From Liolophura sinensis (lineage: Eukaryota; Mollusca; Polyplacophora; Chitonida; Chitonidae): a stretch of 64,000 nucleotides of DNA. Positions 36,081-45,981 of this stretch are shown piece after piece (positions within the stretch are counted from its first letter, which is position 1; every line of letters begins with the position of its first letter). The position numbers and the translations under genes are program-made. The stretch covers positions 4,777,606 to 4,841,605 of the forward strand of contig NC_088305.1 of the NCBI RefSeq assembly GCF_032854445.1, written 5' to 3'. The notes beneath the pieces are model-generated. The model was not told where the DNA came from and did not search any database. It saw nothing but the letters and a program-made list of their open reading frames with translations.

Positions 36081-36880
36081 ATTTTTGGATAAAGATGTAA
36101 AAACTGGAATACAAAGAAAAATGCAGCATGGTATTTATGTGTGTTTGATGCCTAGCAAGGTCAAAAAAGCAAACGCAGAATTATTTTGGAGGCAATATTT
36201 CGAAAAAAAACATGTCAGGTCAGGTGGTAGTAGTGTTCATTAATGTTGAAGAGCATTGTCTGTTTATCTATTCTAAAGCTAAAATACATCGAATTAAGAG
36301 CGTACACTCGTTGGCTTGCGCGACATAACTCATTTATGGATAGCGTGACGCATGCACTTTCACAATGGTTTTAATAGGATCGCTCATGACTCGTGCAGTT
36401 TCTTTCAAGAAATGAAGAGAAATGAAAAAAGTCTACACCGATCACTGTCTAACGTTGTGAATGTGGGTTATTCTTGGGTTCAACGTTAAATTTAACCAAT
36501 GTCACCAACTTATCAACAGCTTCAATAAATCAAAAAAAAGAGCTGCCATTTTGAAAACAGAACTCTCGATACTCGCCGGTTCCAGATAAATGAGCAACTA
36601 TCATCTCCAAAAATGCACGAATGTTCATTGGTCTATAACGATGTCATCCTTGTCGTCTATCTGTTATTAGACCACTGTACAACACATGCGGTTATTACAT
36701 ACGTAGCTTAGTAAGATATGACAAAAAAGTATGGCCACCAGGTTATGCCAGCACAATCGTGTTTAACTATTGTTTATTCATTTACGAGATTTGTATTTTA
36801 CGCAATACACGTGAACACATCGTCTAAAAGAGAGTGGTCAGGTTTTTGGCTTGAGAAAACCTCCTTGGGGTTTTGCCGAT
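36081..36880. other. Unassigned DNA
   Basis: No gene or repeat recognised. Confidence 0.5.
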
Positions 36881-37087
36881 GGACGACTTTGCGTTTGATC
36901 CATCGGGACACAGTCCACAGTAGTACAGAATGAACAGAACGTGTCCATTTGGGGAGGACGCGGACTCCCATAGGTATACTACGTGTCCTTGAGCCCGCGC
37001 TCTGTATGCCATTGTATAATATAGTATAGTATAGTGTCTGGTCGGCCTGTTAGAGTTGAGTGATGAGCTGTGGCGAGCCAAAACGGA

Positions 37088-37202
37088 CCAATGGGTGGGT
37101 TGAATTGTCCCTCTCGGATTTCGGATTTCGTTCGCTGCACCCTCCAATGGGAGGCGGTTGTCGTGCGAATTTGCTTCACTTCGGCGTTGGCGGATAAATA
37201 TA
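37088..37202 (+). promoter_or_regulatory. Candidate promoter: two CCAAT boxes and a TATA-like box
   Basis: CCAAT occurs at 37088 and 37144 and ATAAATATA at 37194-37202, in the usual order and upstream of the C2H2-finger start codon at 37382. The spacing is plausible for a polymerase II promoter. Function is inferred only. Confidence 0.35.
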
Positions 37203-37318
37203 GGGTTGGGAGATAGGGGGTATCGTGCCGCTACGGCTAATCCCGTAGCATTTCTCCGATTTACCCTTTCACTTGAAGGAAGGGAGCACCCTTATTACAG
37301 AAGTGGATCCGTCCAAGC

Positions 37319-37339
37319 GCTGTTTTGTTGCAAAACAGC
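37319..37339. other. Perfect 8-bp-stem hairpin
   Basis: GCTGTTTT, loop GTTGC, AAAACAGC. It lies between the TATA-like box and the start codon of the zinc-finger frame, so it would fall in the 5' leader. Confidence 0.6.
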
Positions 37340-37381
37340 TTGAAAAGTGTTAGCGAACAGCATCTGTCGTTAAAACAAATC

Positions 37382-37492
37382 ATGGTCCACACATGTGCAC
37401 AATGCCAGCGCAAGTTTGGTGGCCGAGATAATTTAGTACGACATAATGCCAACCACACGGAGCTTCTGACGCAGGAGAGTCTTCGGAGATAG
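37382..37492 (+). CDS. Short C2H2 zinc-finger frame
   Basis: An ATG at 37382 opens a 36-codon frame ending at TAG 37490-37492. Residues 5-25 form a textbook C2H2 finger: C5-x2-C8, F12, L18, H21-x3-H25, reading CAQCQRKFGGRDNLVRH at its centre. It may be the first exon or surviving start of a longer protein. Some polymerase genes of virus-like transposons begin with such fingers, which would fit the neighbouring PolB fragments, but a separate regulatory protein is equally possible. The downstream sequence (37.5-37.95 kb) is open in two overlapping frames without a domain I recognise, and may be its broken continuation. Confidence 0.5.
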   Translation: MVHTCAQCQRKFGGRDNLVRHNANHTELLTQESLRR

Positions 37493-37804
37493 GTAACGGG
37501 ATAACTGGCTCAGGCTTCAGCAAACGCATAGGGGGAGAGACGCTCATCTGCCCATACATGTGCCCGGACGTTTGTCCGACGGACACAATTGGTCCTGCAC
37601 CAGCAGACTTTCTGGGAAAAGCCGAAAGGTTTCAGCACTGGATCAGACACCGCAACGCTTTACCACTCGGTTACGCGATAATGCTCTGTCTTGTGTGCAT
37701 ACATCGCCAAGGACCGATCTTTCGGACTTTTATATTAAAAAAAAATTTTCTGTATATTTTTTCGGTTTTGTGGCCTCCTACACGGTTGGTATACCCGAGC
37801 AACA

Positions 37805-39900
37805 ATCGCCGTATACCCGACTCGTCTCGCCCAGTAGGTGAAACCTTCCACCTTCCGCAGGGCACAAAAATGCCTAGAACTTACACTATGCTATGGTCCT
37901 ACCACTCAGAGTGTATACACTTTCTGCAGCAGGACAACACTCCGCACCGGGACAAAATTGCTTAGGGATGCGTCTCGCACAGTAGGTGAAAACCTCTCAA
38001 CTTCTGCTCGTTGGACTTACGCCAGGGTAGTATACACTTCCTGCAGCAGGACAACAACCCGTTAGTTCCGCCGGACAAAAATTGCTTACGGACGCGTCTC
38101 GCACAGTAGGTGAAAGCCTCTCAAATTCTGCTCGTGGGAATTACGCCAGAGTAATATACACTTCCTGCAGCAGGACAACAACCCGTAGTTCCGCCAGACA
38201 AACTTGCTTAGGGATGCGTCTCGCACAGTAGGTGAAAACCTTTCAACTTCTGCTCGTTGGACTTACGCCAGGGTGGTATACACTTCCTGTAGCAGGACAA
38301 CAACCCGTAGTTGTGCCGGACAAAATTGCTTAGGAATGCGTCTCGCACAGTAGGTGAAAACCTCTCAACTTCTGCTCGTTGGACTTACGCCAGGGTAGTA
38401 TACACTTCCTGCAGCAGGACAACAACCCGTAGTTCCGCTGGACAAAATTGCTTACGGACGCGTCTGGCACAGTAGGTGAAAACCTCTCAAATTCTGCTCG
38501 TGGGAATTACGCCAGAGTAATATACACTTCCTGCAGCAGGACAACAACCCGTAGTTCCGCCAGACAAACTTGCTTAGGGATGCGTCTCGCACAGTAGGTG
38601 AAAACCTTTCAACTTCTGCTCGTTGGACTTACGCCAGGGTGGTATACACTTCCTGTAGCAGGGACAACAACCCGTAGTTGTGCCGGACAAAATTGCTTAG
38701 GAATGCGTCTCGCACAGTAGGTGAAAACCTCTCAACTTCTGCTCGTTGGACTTACGCCAGGGTAGTATACACTTCCTGCAGCAGGACAACAACCCGTAGT
38801 TCCGCCGGACAAAATTGCTTAGGAATGCGTCTCGCACAGTAGGTGAAAACCTCTCAACTTCTGCTCGTTGGACTTACGCCAGGGTGGTATACACTTCCTG
38901 CAGCAGGACTACAACCCGTAGTTCCGCCGGGCATAATTGCTTAGGGATGCGTCTCGCACAGTAGGTGAAAACCTCTCAACTCCTGTTCGTTGGACTTACG
39001 CCAGGGTGGTATACACTTCCTGCAGCAGGACAACAACCCGTAGTTCCGCCGGGACAAAATTGCTTACGGACGCGTCTCGCACAGTAGGTGAAAACCTCTT
39101 AACTTCTGCTCGTTGGACTTACGCAAGAGTGGTATACACTTCCCGCAGCAGGACAACAACCCGTAGTTCCGCCGGACAAAATTGCTTAGGGATGCGTCTC
39201 GTACAGTAGGTGAAAACCTCTCAACTTCTGCTCGTTGGACTTACCCCAGGATGGTATACACTTCCTGCAGCAGGACAACAACCCGTAGTTCTGCCGGACA
39301 AAATTGCTTAGGGAATCGTCTCGCACAGTAGGAGAAACCTCTCAACTTCTGTTCGTTGGACTTACGCCAGGGTGGCATACACTTCCTGCAGCAGGACAAC
39401 AACCCGTAGTTCCGCCGGACAAAATTGCTTAGGGAAGCGTCTCGCACAGTAGGTGAAAACCTCTCAACTTCTGCTCGTTGGACTTACGCCAGGGTGGTAT
39501 ACACTTCCTGCAGCAGGACTACAACCCGTAGTTTCCGCCGGACAAAATTGCTTAGGGATGCGTCTCGCACAGTAGGTGAAAACCTCTCAACTTCTGCTCG
39601 TTGGACTTACGCCTGGGTGGTATACACTTTCTGCAGCAGGACAACAACCCGTAGTTCCGCCGGACAACATTGCTTAAGGACGCGTCTCGCACAGTAGGTG
39701 AAAACCTCTCAACTTCTACTCGTTGGACTTACGCCAGGGTGGTATACACTTTCTGCAGCAGGACAACAGCCCGTAGTTCCGCCGGACAAAATTGCTTAGG
39801 GATGCGTCTCGCGCAGTAGGTGAAAACGTTTCAACTTCTGCTCGTTGGACTTACGCCAGGGTGGTATACACTTCCTGCAGCAGGACAACAACCCCATTCT
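37805..39900. repeat. 122-bp tandem array, about 17 copies
   Basis: GTAGGTGAAAACCTCTCAAC recurs every 121-124 bases from 37982 to 39816, with an older, shorter first unit near 37833. Each unit also holds TCTGCTCGTTGGACTTACGC, GTATACACTTCCTGCAGCAG and CCGTAGTTCCGCCGGACAAA. A three-unit block is repeated: the variants with GGGAATTACGCCAGAGTAAT occur near 38130 and 38495, 366 bases apart. As 122 is not a multiple of three, the array is not a coding repeat. Confidence 0.97.
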
Positions 39901-41146
39901 TCTTCCGCCGGGCAAAACATGTCCTCGGGGCATTTGCGCCGCCGCCTATACGGGGTCATACGTAGGATACACCCACACCACGACATGCGACACCTCACCA
40001 GTTCTTTGTGTTTTATTTCTCTCTTTCCTCTCTCTAGTTTTTATTCTCTGGCGGCGAAAGCCGTCTTTTTTCAGTCACTAAATTTTTTACCGCACACGAC
40101 AACCTGCTCAAGCCTCAGACACACCGAGCACCGACATTCCCATGTTGTGGGGAAGTTCATGTAACCTCCCCTGGCGAGGAGGTTGATCTAGATAAACTAG
40201 TCGGACTGTCCGATGGGCTTTCTAGGTTAGTCACCTCTAACGACAAGCTACCTAGAAGGCTGCGGTGCTAGTCTTGTCTGACCCCGACAACCTACAGGGG
40301 AATATCGCTATTCTTGATGCTAAACTCCGGACACCTTACGGGGGATCTCACGCCAAACAAATTCATCATCATTGCATGGTCACTGTTGCTGCGTTTTCAA
40401 CACAGTCCGGGGCAATATCCTTCAGCTATAGACAAATCCGGCAAAAGTGGCCGCCTGACCCGTAAGACTCTATGACAAACTTCATCGTTGAGCACATACA
40501 GATGCTGCTGCCGTGATTTCAACGCATCCCGCAGGCATCACCCTTCACGCACAGATCTGGCATTCTCGGTCCCATGCTTCTTACAACGCCACGCCAACAT
40601 AGTCCCCAGCTATATACACAGATCCGGCAAAGTGGCAGCCTGGTCCGTTAGACAAAATCAGTAACTTCGGACGCTGAGTTCATGGCTTGCAGTGCTCTCG
40701 GAGGCGTCACCCCATCCCGCACCCCTACACTTCACCTCCAAACAAACGCTTAATGCAGGTGCTTAATCTAACGCTTAATACATACAAACATGTATTAGTA
40801 AGCTCGACGGGAAAATTTACGGTGGCACCAACGTCGAGTACATGGAAACTGCCAGTAGAGGAGTGAGTGAGCTGGCTTCATGTGCCAGTAAGAATAAAAG
40901 ACCCTGAACGTTGTTTACATATCGGAAGTATAGCACCAGTCCAACGGGCCGTGGCAACATGATACAAATGCCAAGCGGCGATGCAATGCTATTACACAAC
41001 CTCATTCAGTCCTCGTCAACACAAGTCATCATCGCTCTAAAACTGGTAAAAGAGGGTTGGGAGACAGGGAGAATCATTCTCATTTATTATTATTATAAGT
41101 AGTAGTAGTAGTAGTGTTACTATTATATAATTATTATACCCCATTA
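39901..41146. other. Unassigned part of the Polinton-like block
   Basis: GC- and CpG-richer DNA with several short plus-strand frames, for example a stretch reading GKIYGGTNVEYMETASRGVS near 40.81 kb and one reading GDAMLLHNLIQSSSTQVIIA near 40.98 kb. None matches a family I can name, and neighbouring frames are interrupted. A (TAG)n run lies at about 41098-41115. Probably further decayed element sequence. Confidence 0.4.
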
Positions 41147-41530
41147 TTAGTTGTACAATCTCAACGCAGAGTGGAATGGCTTGTTACAAAAAAGGCAGTT
41201 ATGACGCTCAAAATACGCCATACAATAACCACAAATTCCCGTTTGGCGGCATGATAGCAGGCATCTATCAGACAGCCGCATGTAGCATATATGGCAGTCT
41301 CTTGTGGGGATCGGCTCACACGCTGATTTCCTGGTTGTGACTGGTGCTGTCAGACTACCCACGATGGATACCTCAGGCACCAGGTTACCATCGTCCACCA
41401 CTGCTGCTGCTGCCGCTGCCGGTGGTCCGTCTCGTGCTGATTGGACCATTAACGCCGCCGGGATCATAAACCACTCCACATTGTTGGGACACTCGTATTC
41501 GGACTTTTATCTCCCTCACCATGGCATGCT
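41147..41530 (-). CDS. RING-finger protein frame of the virus-like element
   Basis: The minus-strand frame is open from about 41530 to a stop near 41147. The N-terminal half is low complexity with an alanine run. The C-terminal half has C-x2-C (CHICYMRLSDRC), then SCRQTGICGYC, then C-x2-C (CLFCNKPF), and the protein ends 10 residues later. This is the compact RING layout placed at the extreme C-terminus, as in inhibitor-of-apoptosis and related E3 ligases, which recruit an E2 ubiquitin-conjugating enzyme. The residue normally His between the third and fourth cysteine pairs is Gln. The protein may begin further upstream: an overlapping minus-strand frame (41385-42092) is open in a different phase, so a frameshift or splice could separate the two. 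Confidence 0.55.
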
Positions 41531-41808
41531 GCGTGTGCAGCCCCAATGCATCCCGTAAGCTCCTGTCCTGGGAGTACCATCCATATTCACCCTGCCTTAG
41601 GTTTCGGCGGTCTCGTCCTACACCGCGTGGGATAGGATTGGATCGCCAGCCCCCGCGCCATTCTCCCTGTCTTGCTGGGATGGGAGGGCTTGTGCTGGGT
41701 GATAGGGGCTGGTATTGGTAGTTCGAGAGTTCATCTATTTTGTGTGTGGGTTTGCTTCCTCTTCCGGAGTTAATTGTATCTCGCTTGGAATAGATGGGGT
41801 AGATAGTC

Positions 41809-42257
41809 TTGTCTACGGCATCACTGAAAACTATGTTCCAAACTTTTGCGGACCCCGTCACCAAGGCCCGGCGACAAGAGGACGTTGACCTTTCCAAGGT
41901 ATTCATCGGTGAAACGGACAAAGTTGTTTGGAAATTCCGGCTATGGCAAAACCGTGCCAAACCAAGACCGACACATGGATGTGAAAATCTGTGGCCTGGC
42001 GAAGACACGTAAGTTACTGGGAGTGTACGGTGCCGTGCCGCAGAGCAGATCGATGACGACACCTTCGAGGTGGTGAGCAACAAGAGGACCATTCGTTACA
42101 ATCTATCGCTGCTAATAGGATGTATGGTGTACTAGTATTTCAAACTCCGTATGTTGGAGTTCTGCTACGATTTCATGACTCGGTTTTTGACAAGTCTGAC
42201 TGGCAGTACTGCGAGATAGACAAGGATTCGGCGTACATGGCCTGGCCTGACACTGGG
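41809..42257 (+). pseudogene. Protein-primed type B DNA polymerase fragment (Polinton PolB), broken
   Basis: The palm region is scattered over changing frames. A stretch with FADPVTKARRQEDVD (from about 41845) is followed in the next frame by KLFGNSGYGKT (41921-41953), the family B motif B (K-x3-N-S-x-Y-G), then by NKRTIRYNL and KLRMLEFCYDF (42082-42174) in a third segment containing a TAG at 42133. A fourth frame holds YCEIDKDSAYMA (42207-42242), the motif C position, where Asp-x-Asp is kept with Lys as the middle residue. At least three frame changes and one stop make it non-functional. It ends abruptly near 42257, where it runs into the oppositely oriented protease fragment. Exonuclease and terminal-protein regions were not found. 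Confidence 0.75.
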
Positions 42258-42259
42258 AA

Positions 42260-42424
42260 TCCTTGGGTTAAGTAATACACGCAATATTGCCTGCACACAG
42301 CCGCGTCCAGACTTTGCAGCCGCCGAGCATTCCACGTCCAGTGGTGTGTCCTTCGGTTGAGCCCAGCGGTGATATCGATGTGGAGAGATGGCAGTCCGTA
42401 CGAATCCAAGTATTCTCCCCTGAG
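42260..42424 (-). pseudogene. Adenain-like cysteine protease fragment (Polinton PRO)
   Basis: On the minus strand one frame reads GEYLDSYGLPS then, after a gap, WNARRLQSLDAAV and CRQYCVYYL. This is the C-terminal half of the adenovirus-type (C5-like) maturation protease of Polintons: a strand with the D-x-Y-G-L-P pattern, the Leu-Gln before the catalytic region, then the nucleophile Cys (42295-42293). The residue after the nucleophile is Arg where the family has Gly. The N-terminal half with the catalytic His could not be found, and the frame continues at its 3' end into antisense polymerase sequence, so the gene is truncated at both ends. Confidence 0.7.
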
Positions 42425-42462
42425 ACGGGGTGGGTTCTGGCGATGAGACTGTAAGCATCTCA

Positions 42463-42516
42463 GAGACCTTCTCGAACGCTGATGTCGGCAGGAGTTAACG
42501 TCCACAAATCAAAGTC
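42463..42516 (-). pseudogene. Possible start of the Polinton minor capsid (penton-like) gene
   Basis: An 18-residue minus-strand stretch DFDLWTLTPADISVREGL ends at TGA. Its pattern and its place after the capsid-associated frame resemble the beginning of Polinton minor capsid proteins as I remember the family. It is too short to be sure and is followed at once by the protease fragment, implying that the rest of the gene was deleted. Confidence 0.35.
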
Positions 42517-42576
42517 TCTGCTGACCGAGGGGAAGCGCCATGGCGTTATTTAAAAATATCCCGCGCGGAGCGTGGT

Positions 42577-42918
42577 TTAATGGTAGAGGGTGGGTCTTAT
42601 AGGCCCGGAGTGCAGGTGACGAGTGGGAGCGGTGCATCGGGGCGTCCGTTTTATAGGTTTGCCTCTCACCCTGTCCACCTTGGGCCTCACGATGCCCTGG
42701 GCATAGTGACTGGCTTTGATCATAAACTGTCTTCCTCCCTCGATAACTTCTCGTTTCAAGGTGTGGCTCATGGGTGTTCCATCCCACACGTCGCCCGTGA
42801 CTTTTAGTCCGGTACGTAACGCGGTTTTATTAACTCTCGCGCGGCAGGCTTTAAGAGCTGCACCATTCTGGCGAAACTGCCAAGCAAACCGTGACCTCGC
42901 TGTACGGCCACACACCAA
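42577..42918 (-). pseudogene. Capsid-associated Polinton-type frame
   Basis: A 113-residue basic minus-strand frame. Residues 32-60 (TALRTGLKVTGDVWDGT, then KREVIEGG) have the look of a short basic protein encoded next to the capsid gene in many Polinton-like elements, with an Arg/Lys-rich tail further on (KPIKRTPRC). I rely on memory for this likeness. Position supports it: the penton-like scrap and the protease fragment follow on the same strand. The start codon may not be the true one, and overlapping open frames on both strands reflect high G+C. Confidence 0.4.
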
Positions 42919-42950
42919 AACACAGGTAACCCACCTCAGCCAGCTTGCTT

Positions 42951-44939
42951 AGTGTAATAGTCGATGTAGGCCTATTCTATGCAACTGTTCACATTTGACT
43001 TTTCCATTTACTTACATGTTAATGTTTGGCCTGTAACTAAATCTGCTAGCGTCAAACGCTCCATGCCTGAAAAGAGTCGTCCACAATCAAATTCCTGATA
43101 GGAGTTGACTGATGAAATGTTTCACAAAATTGACAAACAGCTGATAGGGTTTAAACCCACTCAGGATAGGACTTTTTAGTGTTATTGTCTGGTGTGCGTC
43201 CGCCACCTTTCTCTGAAAAACACTCAAATTTATACTTAGAATGAAATTTTGAAGCTTCTGCTACAAAATGATAAAACTTAACAGGCAGAAAAAAAAAAGA
43301 AAAATTGCAATCCAAAGGAGCAAAAGAAAACATATTTAAAAATGGCAGGGGCATTAAATGTGGACTGTAGCCATAAGCGGTAGCTTGTAACTAGTTTACT
43401 CGGCTCAGTAACAACAAATCCGCCATAAAGTTTGCTTGGTCTTTATCTTGCGTCTGTCAGTGTTTGTATAGCCTATAACGGTAGTGTATGTGGAAAATAT
43501 TTAAGTATCATAAAACGTCAGTCAAATATCTCAAGACAAATAAGTACTGTGAATTTCAGAAAGAAAACAGATTAATTCAGCACAGTGACTAATGTTTTCT
43601 TAGTCTGAGTATTGCTTTTTTGTTGTTGCTGTTGTGGCTGATTAGGCACCGGGACCTTATGTAACTAGGTTTAGTAGAGCGCTCCCTTCCTGCAGTCTAG
43701 ACTGACTGATCATAACAGAAGTTGGCACTTTGACTGTCACGCAATCCCGCTAGCGGACATCCCCTGGAGTAAGATTTGGCTGGGAGGATGAGATCTGCAC
43801 TTTACGTAGACAACACCGTATTACACTTTTCTAAAGCGTTCCGGAGGAATCAGCGCTGCTAGTTGGGGTGCCGTGTCTGGCCAGGCGTCTGGCTTTCCTT
43901 GACTTGTCTCAGTCAATTGTGCTTTGACATTTTGTCGTTTAGAGACACTTAAATGCTGCTACTTTACAAATTTGTCGAAGATGTCCAGTTGACACCTATT
44001 TATTAGTGACGGCGTCGATCTCCTTTTTTCCTTTCTACCTCCGTTATGGAGGGTGCGCTTTGAGCGAACATTTATAAGTGTGTCCATCTGCCTGATCATC
44101 GGTACAACCAGGCCTTGAGCTACAAATTTAGGCGCAAAAACAAACATTTCGTCAACTAAAATGGACGTTCCAGAGGGACACTAATCGCAATAGTTGAATT
44201 CTTATTGAGTTCAGTTGTTAAGGAACTAAATTCATAGATACAACGGCTGGTTTGCAGAGCCTACACAGATCAAAAACGTGGTCCACTGCAGGGGTTTTTG
44301 TGTGCGGATGAAATATTTAAAAATAAATAAATCACCAGCTACACTGTAATAACCAAGGTGTGTATGTACTATTAGAGTAAATCTTGTTATTTCCACACAT
44401 ACTAGATTTTAGGCTAGCCATTGGTTGAGAGCGGTGACACCACTAAATGGCGCTCTCAAGGCATTTCCAAATCAAAACAATTCGACGTGGAATCGACAAA
44501 AAAGTGCCCCCGAGCCGTCATTCCGTACAACCAAAACAATGTTGTTATTTTGGACAACAGGCCTACATTCGATTTAGAAGAGGAAGAGCGGCAAATTTTT
44601 ACACTGGCAAATAAATTATGTAGCTCATCGAGCAGTGTTGTACTAAATTAGTACATATAGCGTGTCTAGTAGTCGTATATCGCCCACCAGGGCAATTTGA
44701 TGGCCTTTTACAGTTGCACTCCATTTCTAACGTCAGGCAAGGTATGTGCTGGCTGTTCGACAGAAAAACTATTGGCAACAAATTCCGATGGCTAGAATAC
44801 TCTCATTATTTGAAGGTAGAATGAACAAAAACCAAAATAAGCGAGCGACAAGCAAGTACCTTAATTTAACGGAACTTGGCGGAGGTTAAAATTCAAAACG
44901 TAGGGGACATTGGTTTGACTTACTTGGATTCAAAACGTT
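42951..44939. other. Mostly unassigned DNA
   Basis: No gene is assigned. The plus-strand frame at 44421-44651 (polar, with FDLEEEERQIFTLANKLC near its end) looks somewhat protein-like and begins near GAGCGGTGACACCACTAAAT, but has no family match and no splice partner. Confidence 0.4.
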
Positions 44940-45075
44940 TAACTACTGAGTTACTGTTTTAGGATGGTTTACAGAGTCACAGGCCGTATTTCACCGTTTA
45001 CATGTGACCATTTGCCAGCTATCGCACTGTCGTGTCTGCTCTGCTTTTACTCTGTATGCTGTGCGCCTTTAGTTA
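44940..45075 (-). repeat. Dispersed repeat family 3, fragment
   Basis: On the minus strand it gives AGCATACAGAGTAAAAGCAG, GACACGACAGTGCGATAGCT and GGCAAATGGTCACATG, matching the beginning of family 3 copies a and c. Confidence 0.6.
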
Positions 45076-45895
45076 TATTGTATTCCTGCATAAACTAGGA
45101 TTCTGCTGGCGAACTAAGCATCCCCGAGATCTGGTTTCTTTGCATTGTTTTAATGTGATTGTATGTTGGATAGTTTCAGTGTTGTACAGATGCAACGTTC
45201 CATTATGTTGTGTTTTTATCTTTCGTGTAAAAAATATGTGACCAAACAATCATGATCCAGCATGACGTAAAGTTACCGTTAATCTGAATCCCCTGCATGT
45301 AGCACAATAATGAGTCTAATACTTAAATGTTAGAGCCGTAGCTGCACAACATTTCTAATGCAACTAGTCCGTTTGTCTCTGTTATGTCTTTAGAGTAATT
45401 TTATTTGGCGCACGTAAAGGACGGCCCTATGAGGTGAGAGAGAGATTAATTTATTTGCCTCTTGCAGACCCGTATATTTGTGTATATACCCTAATTCTTC
45501 ATCATTTTCGCACATGAAAAAGCAACTTCCAGGGCAATTTAAGCACATTAATCCACATTGGTTGGATTGGCCAATTTCATGGCTTCATAAAAAGTACAAT
45601 TTTATCAGTCAACACAGAATAATGCCTCCAGAGAATGCTTGAATAAACACCTTGCAAACATGGGAAAAAGTTGAAGAATTACGGTACATCGAGTGGGCAT
45701 AAAAATGGGCCGTACTTTGATGTTGCATTGCTAAATTATCCTTTCTTCAAACCCTTTCAAACTTATGACATTCAAATGGCATGATTTTGTTAATATACTG
45801 ACCAATTTTTAAATTCATAAGTTGAGTAGTCTGTACACAGGGTTAAAATAAAAACACAGCCTCAAAAACGCACGTCCCGGTGACCCACACCGCAT

Positions 45896-45908
45896 CACCT
45901 GTCAGGTG
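45896..45908. promoter_or_regulatory. Palindromic double E-box CACCTGTCAGGTG
   Basis: Perfect inverted repeat of CACCTG around a central T, in a CpG-rich stretch (about 45.86-45.98 kb), 74 bp upstream of a candidate start codon. CACCTG is the target of snail/E2A-type bHLH and zinc-finger regulators; use here is inferred. Confidence 0.35.
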
Positions 45909-45981
45909 TCATGAGTTGAGCACGCGCTGCTCCTGTGGGACACGCGTCAATCAAGTGTCGTCCAAGTTTTGCTGAATCAAG

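Larger units (their letters stand above)
36881..42950. mobile_element. Decayed Polinton/Maverick (adintovirus-like) element, approximate extent
   Basis: The block stands out from its surroundings by more G+C and many CpG. Its pieces are listed separately: PolB core motifs on the plus strand, an adenain-like protease fragment and two capsid-gene-like frames on the minus strand, a RING-finger frame, a C2H2-finger frame and a 122-bp array. Protein-primed PolB plus adenovirus-type protease plus capsid genes is the defining gene set of Polintons and adintoviruses. The pieces are out of their usual full length, broken by frameshifts and stops, and the polymerase and protease fragments meet tail to tail, so the copy is rearranged and inactive. 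Terminal inverted repeats, integrase and packaging ATPase were not found; the edges are set by composition only. Confidence 0.6.

Noticed and set aside
38937-39697. 90-codon frames repeated across 38.9-39.7 kb
   Set aside because: Translations of the 122-bp array; the period is not a multiple of three and the frame changes every unit.
41385-42092. 235-codon minus-strand frame
   Set aside because: Much of it is antisense to the polymerase relic and the rest overlaps the RING frame in another phase; no domain seen in its own frame. A small part could still be an upstream piece of the RING gene.
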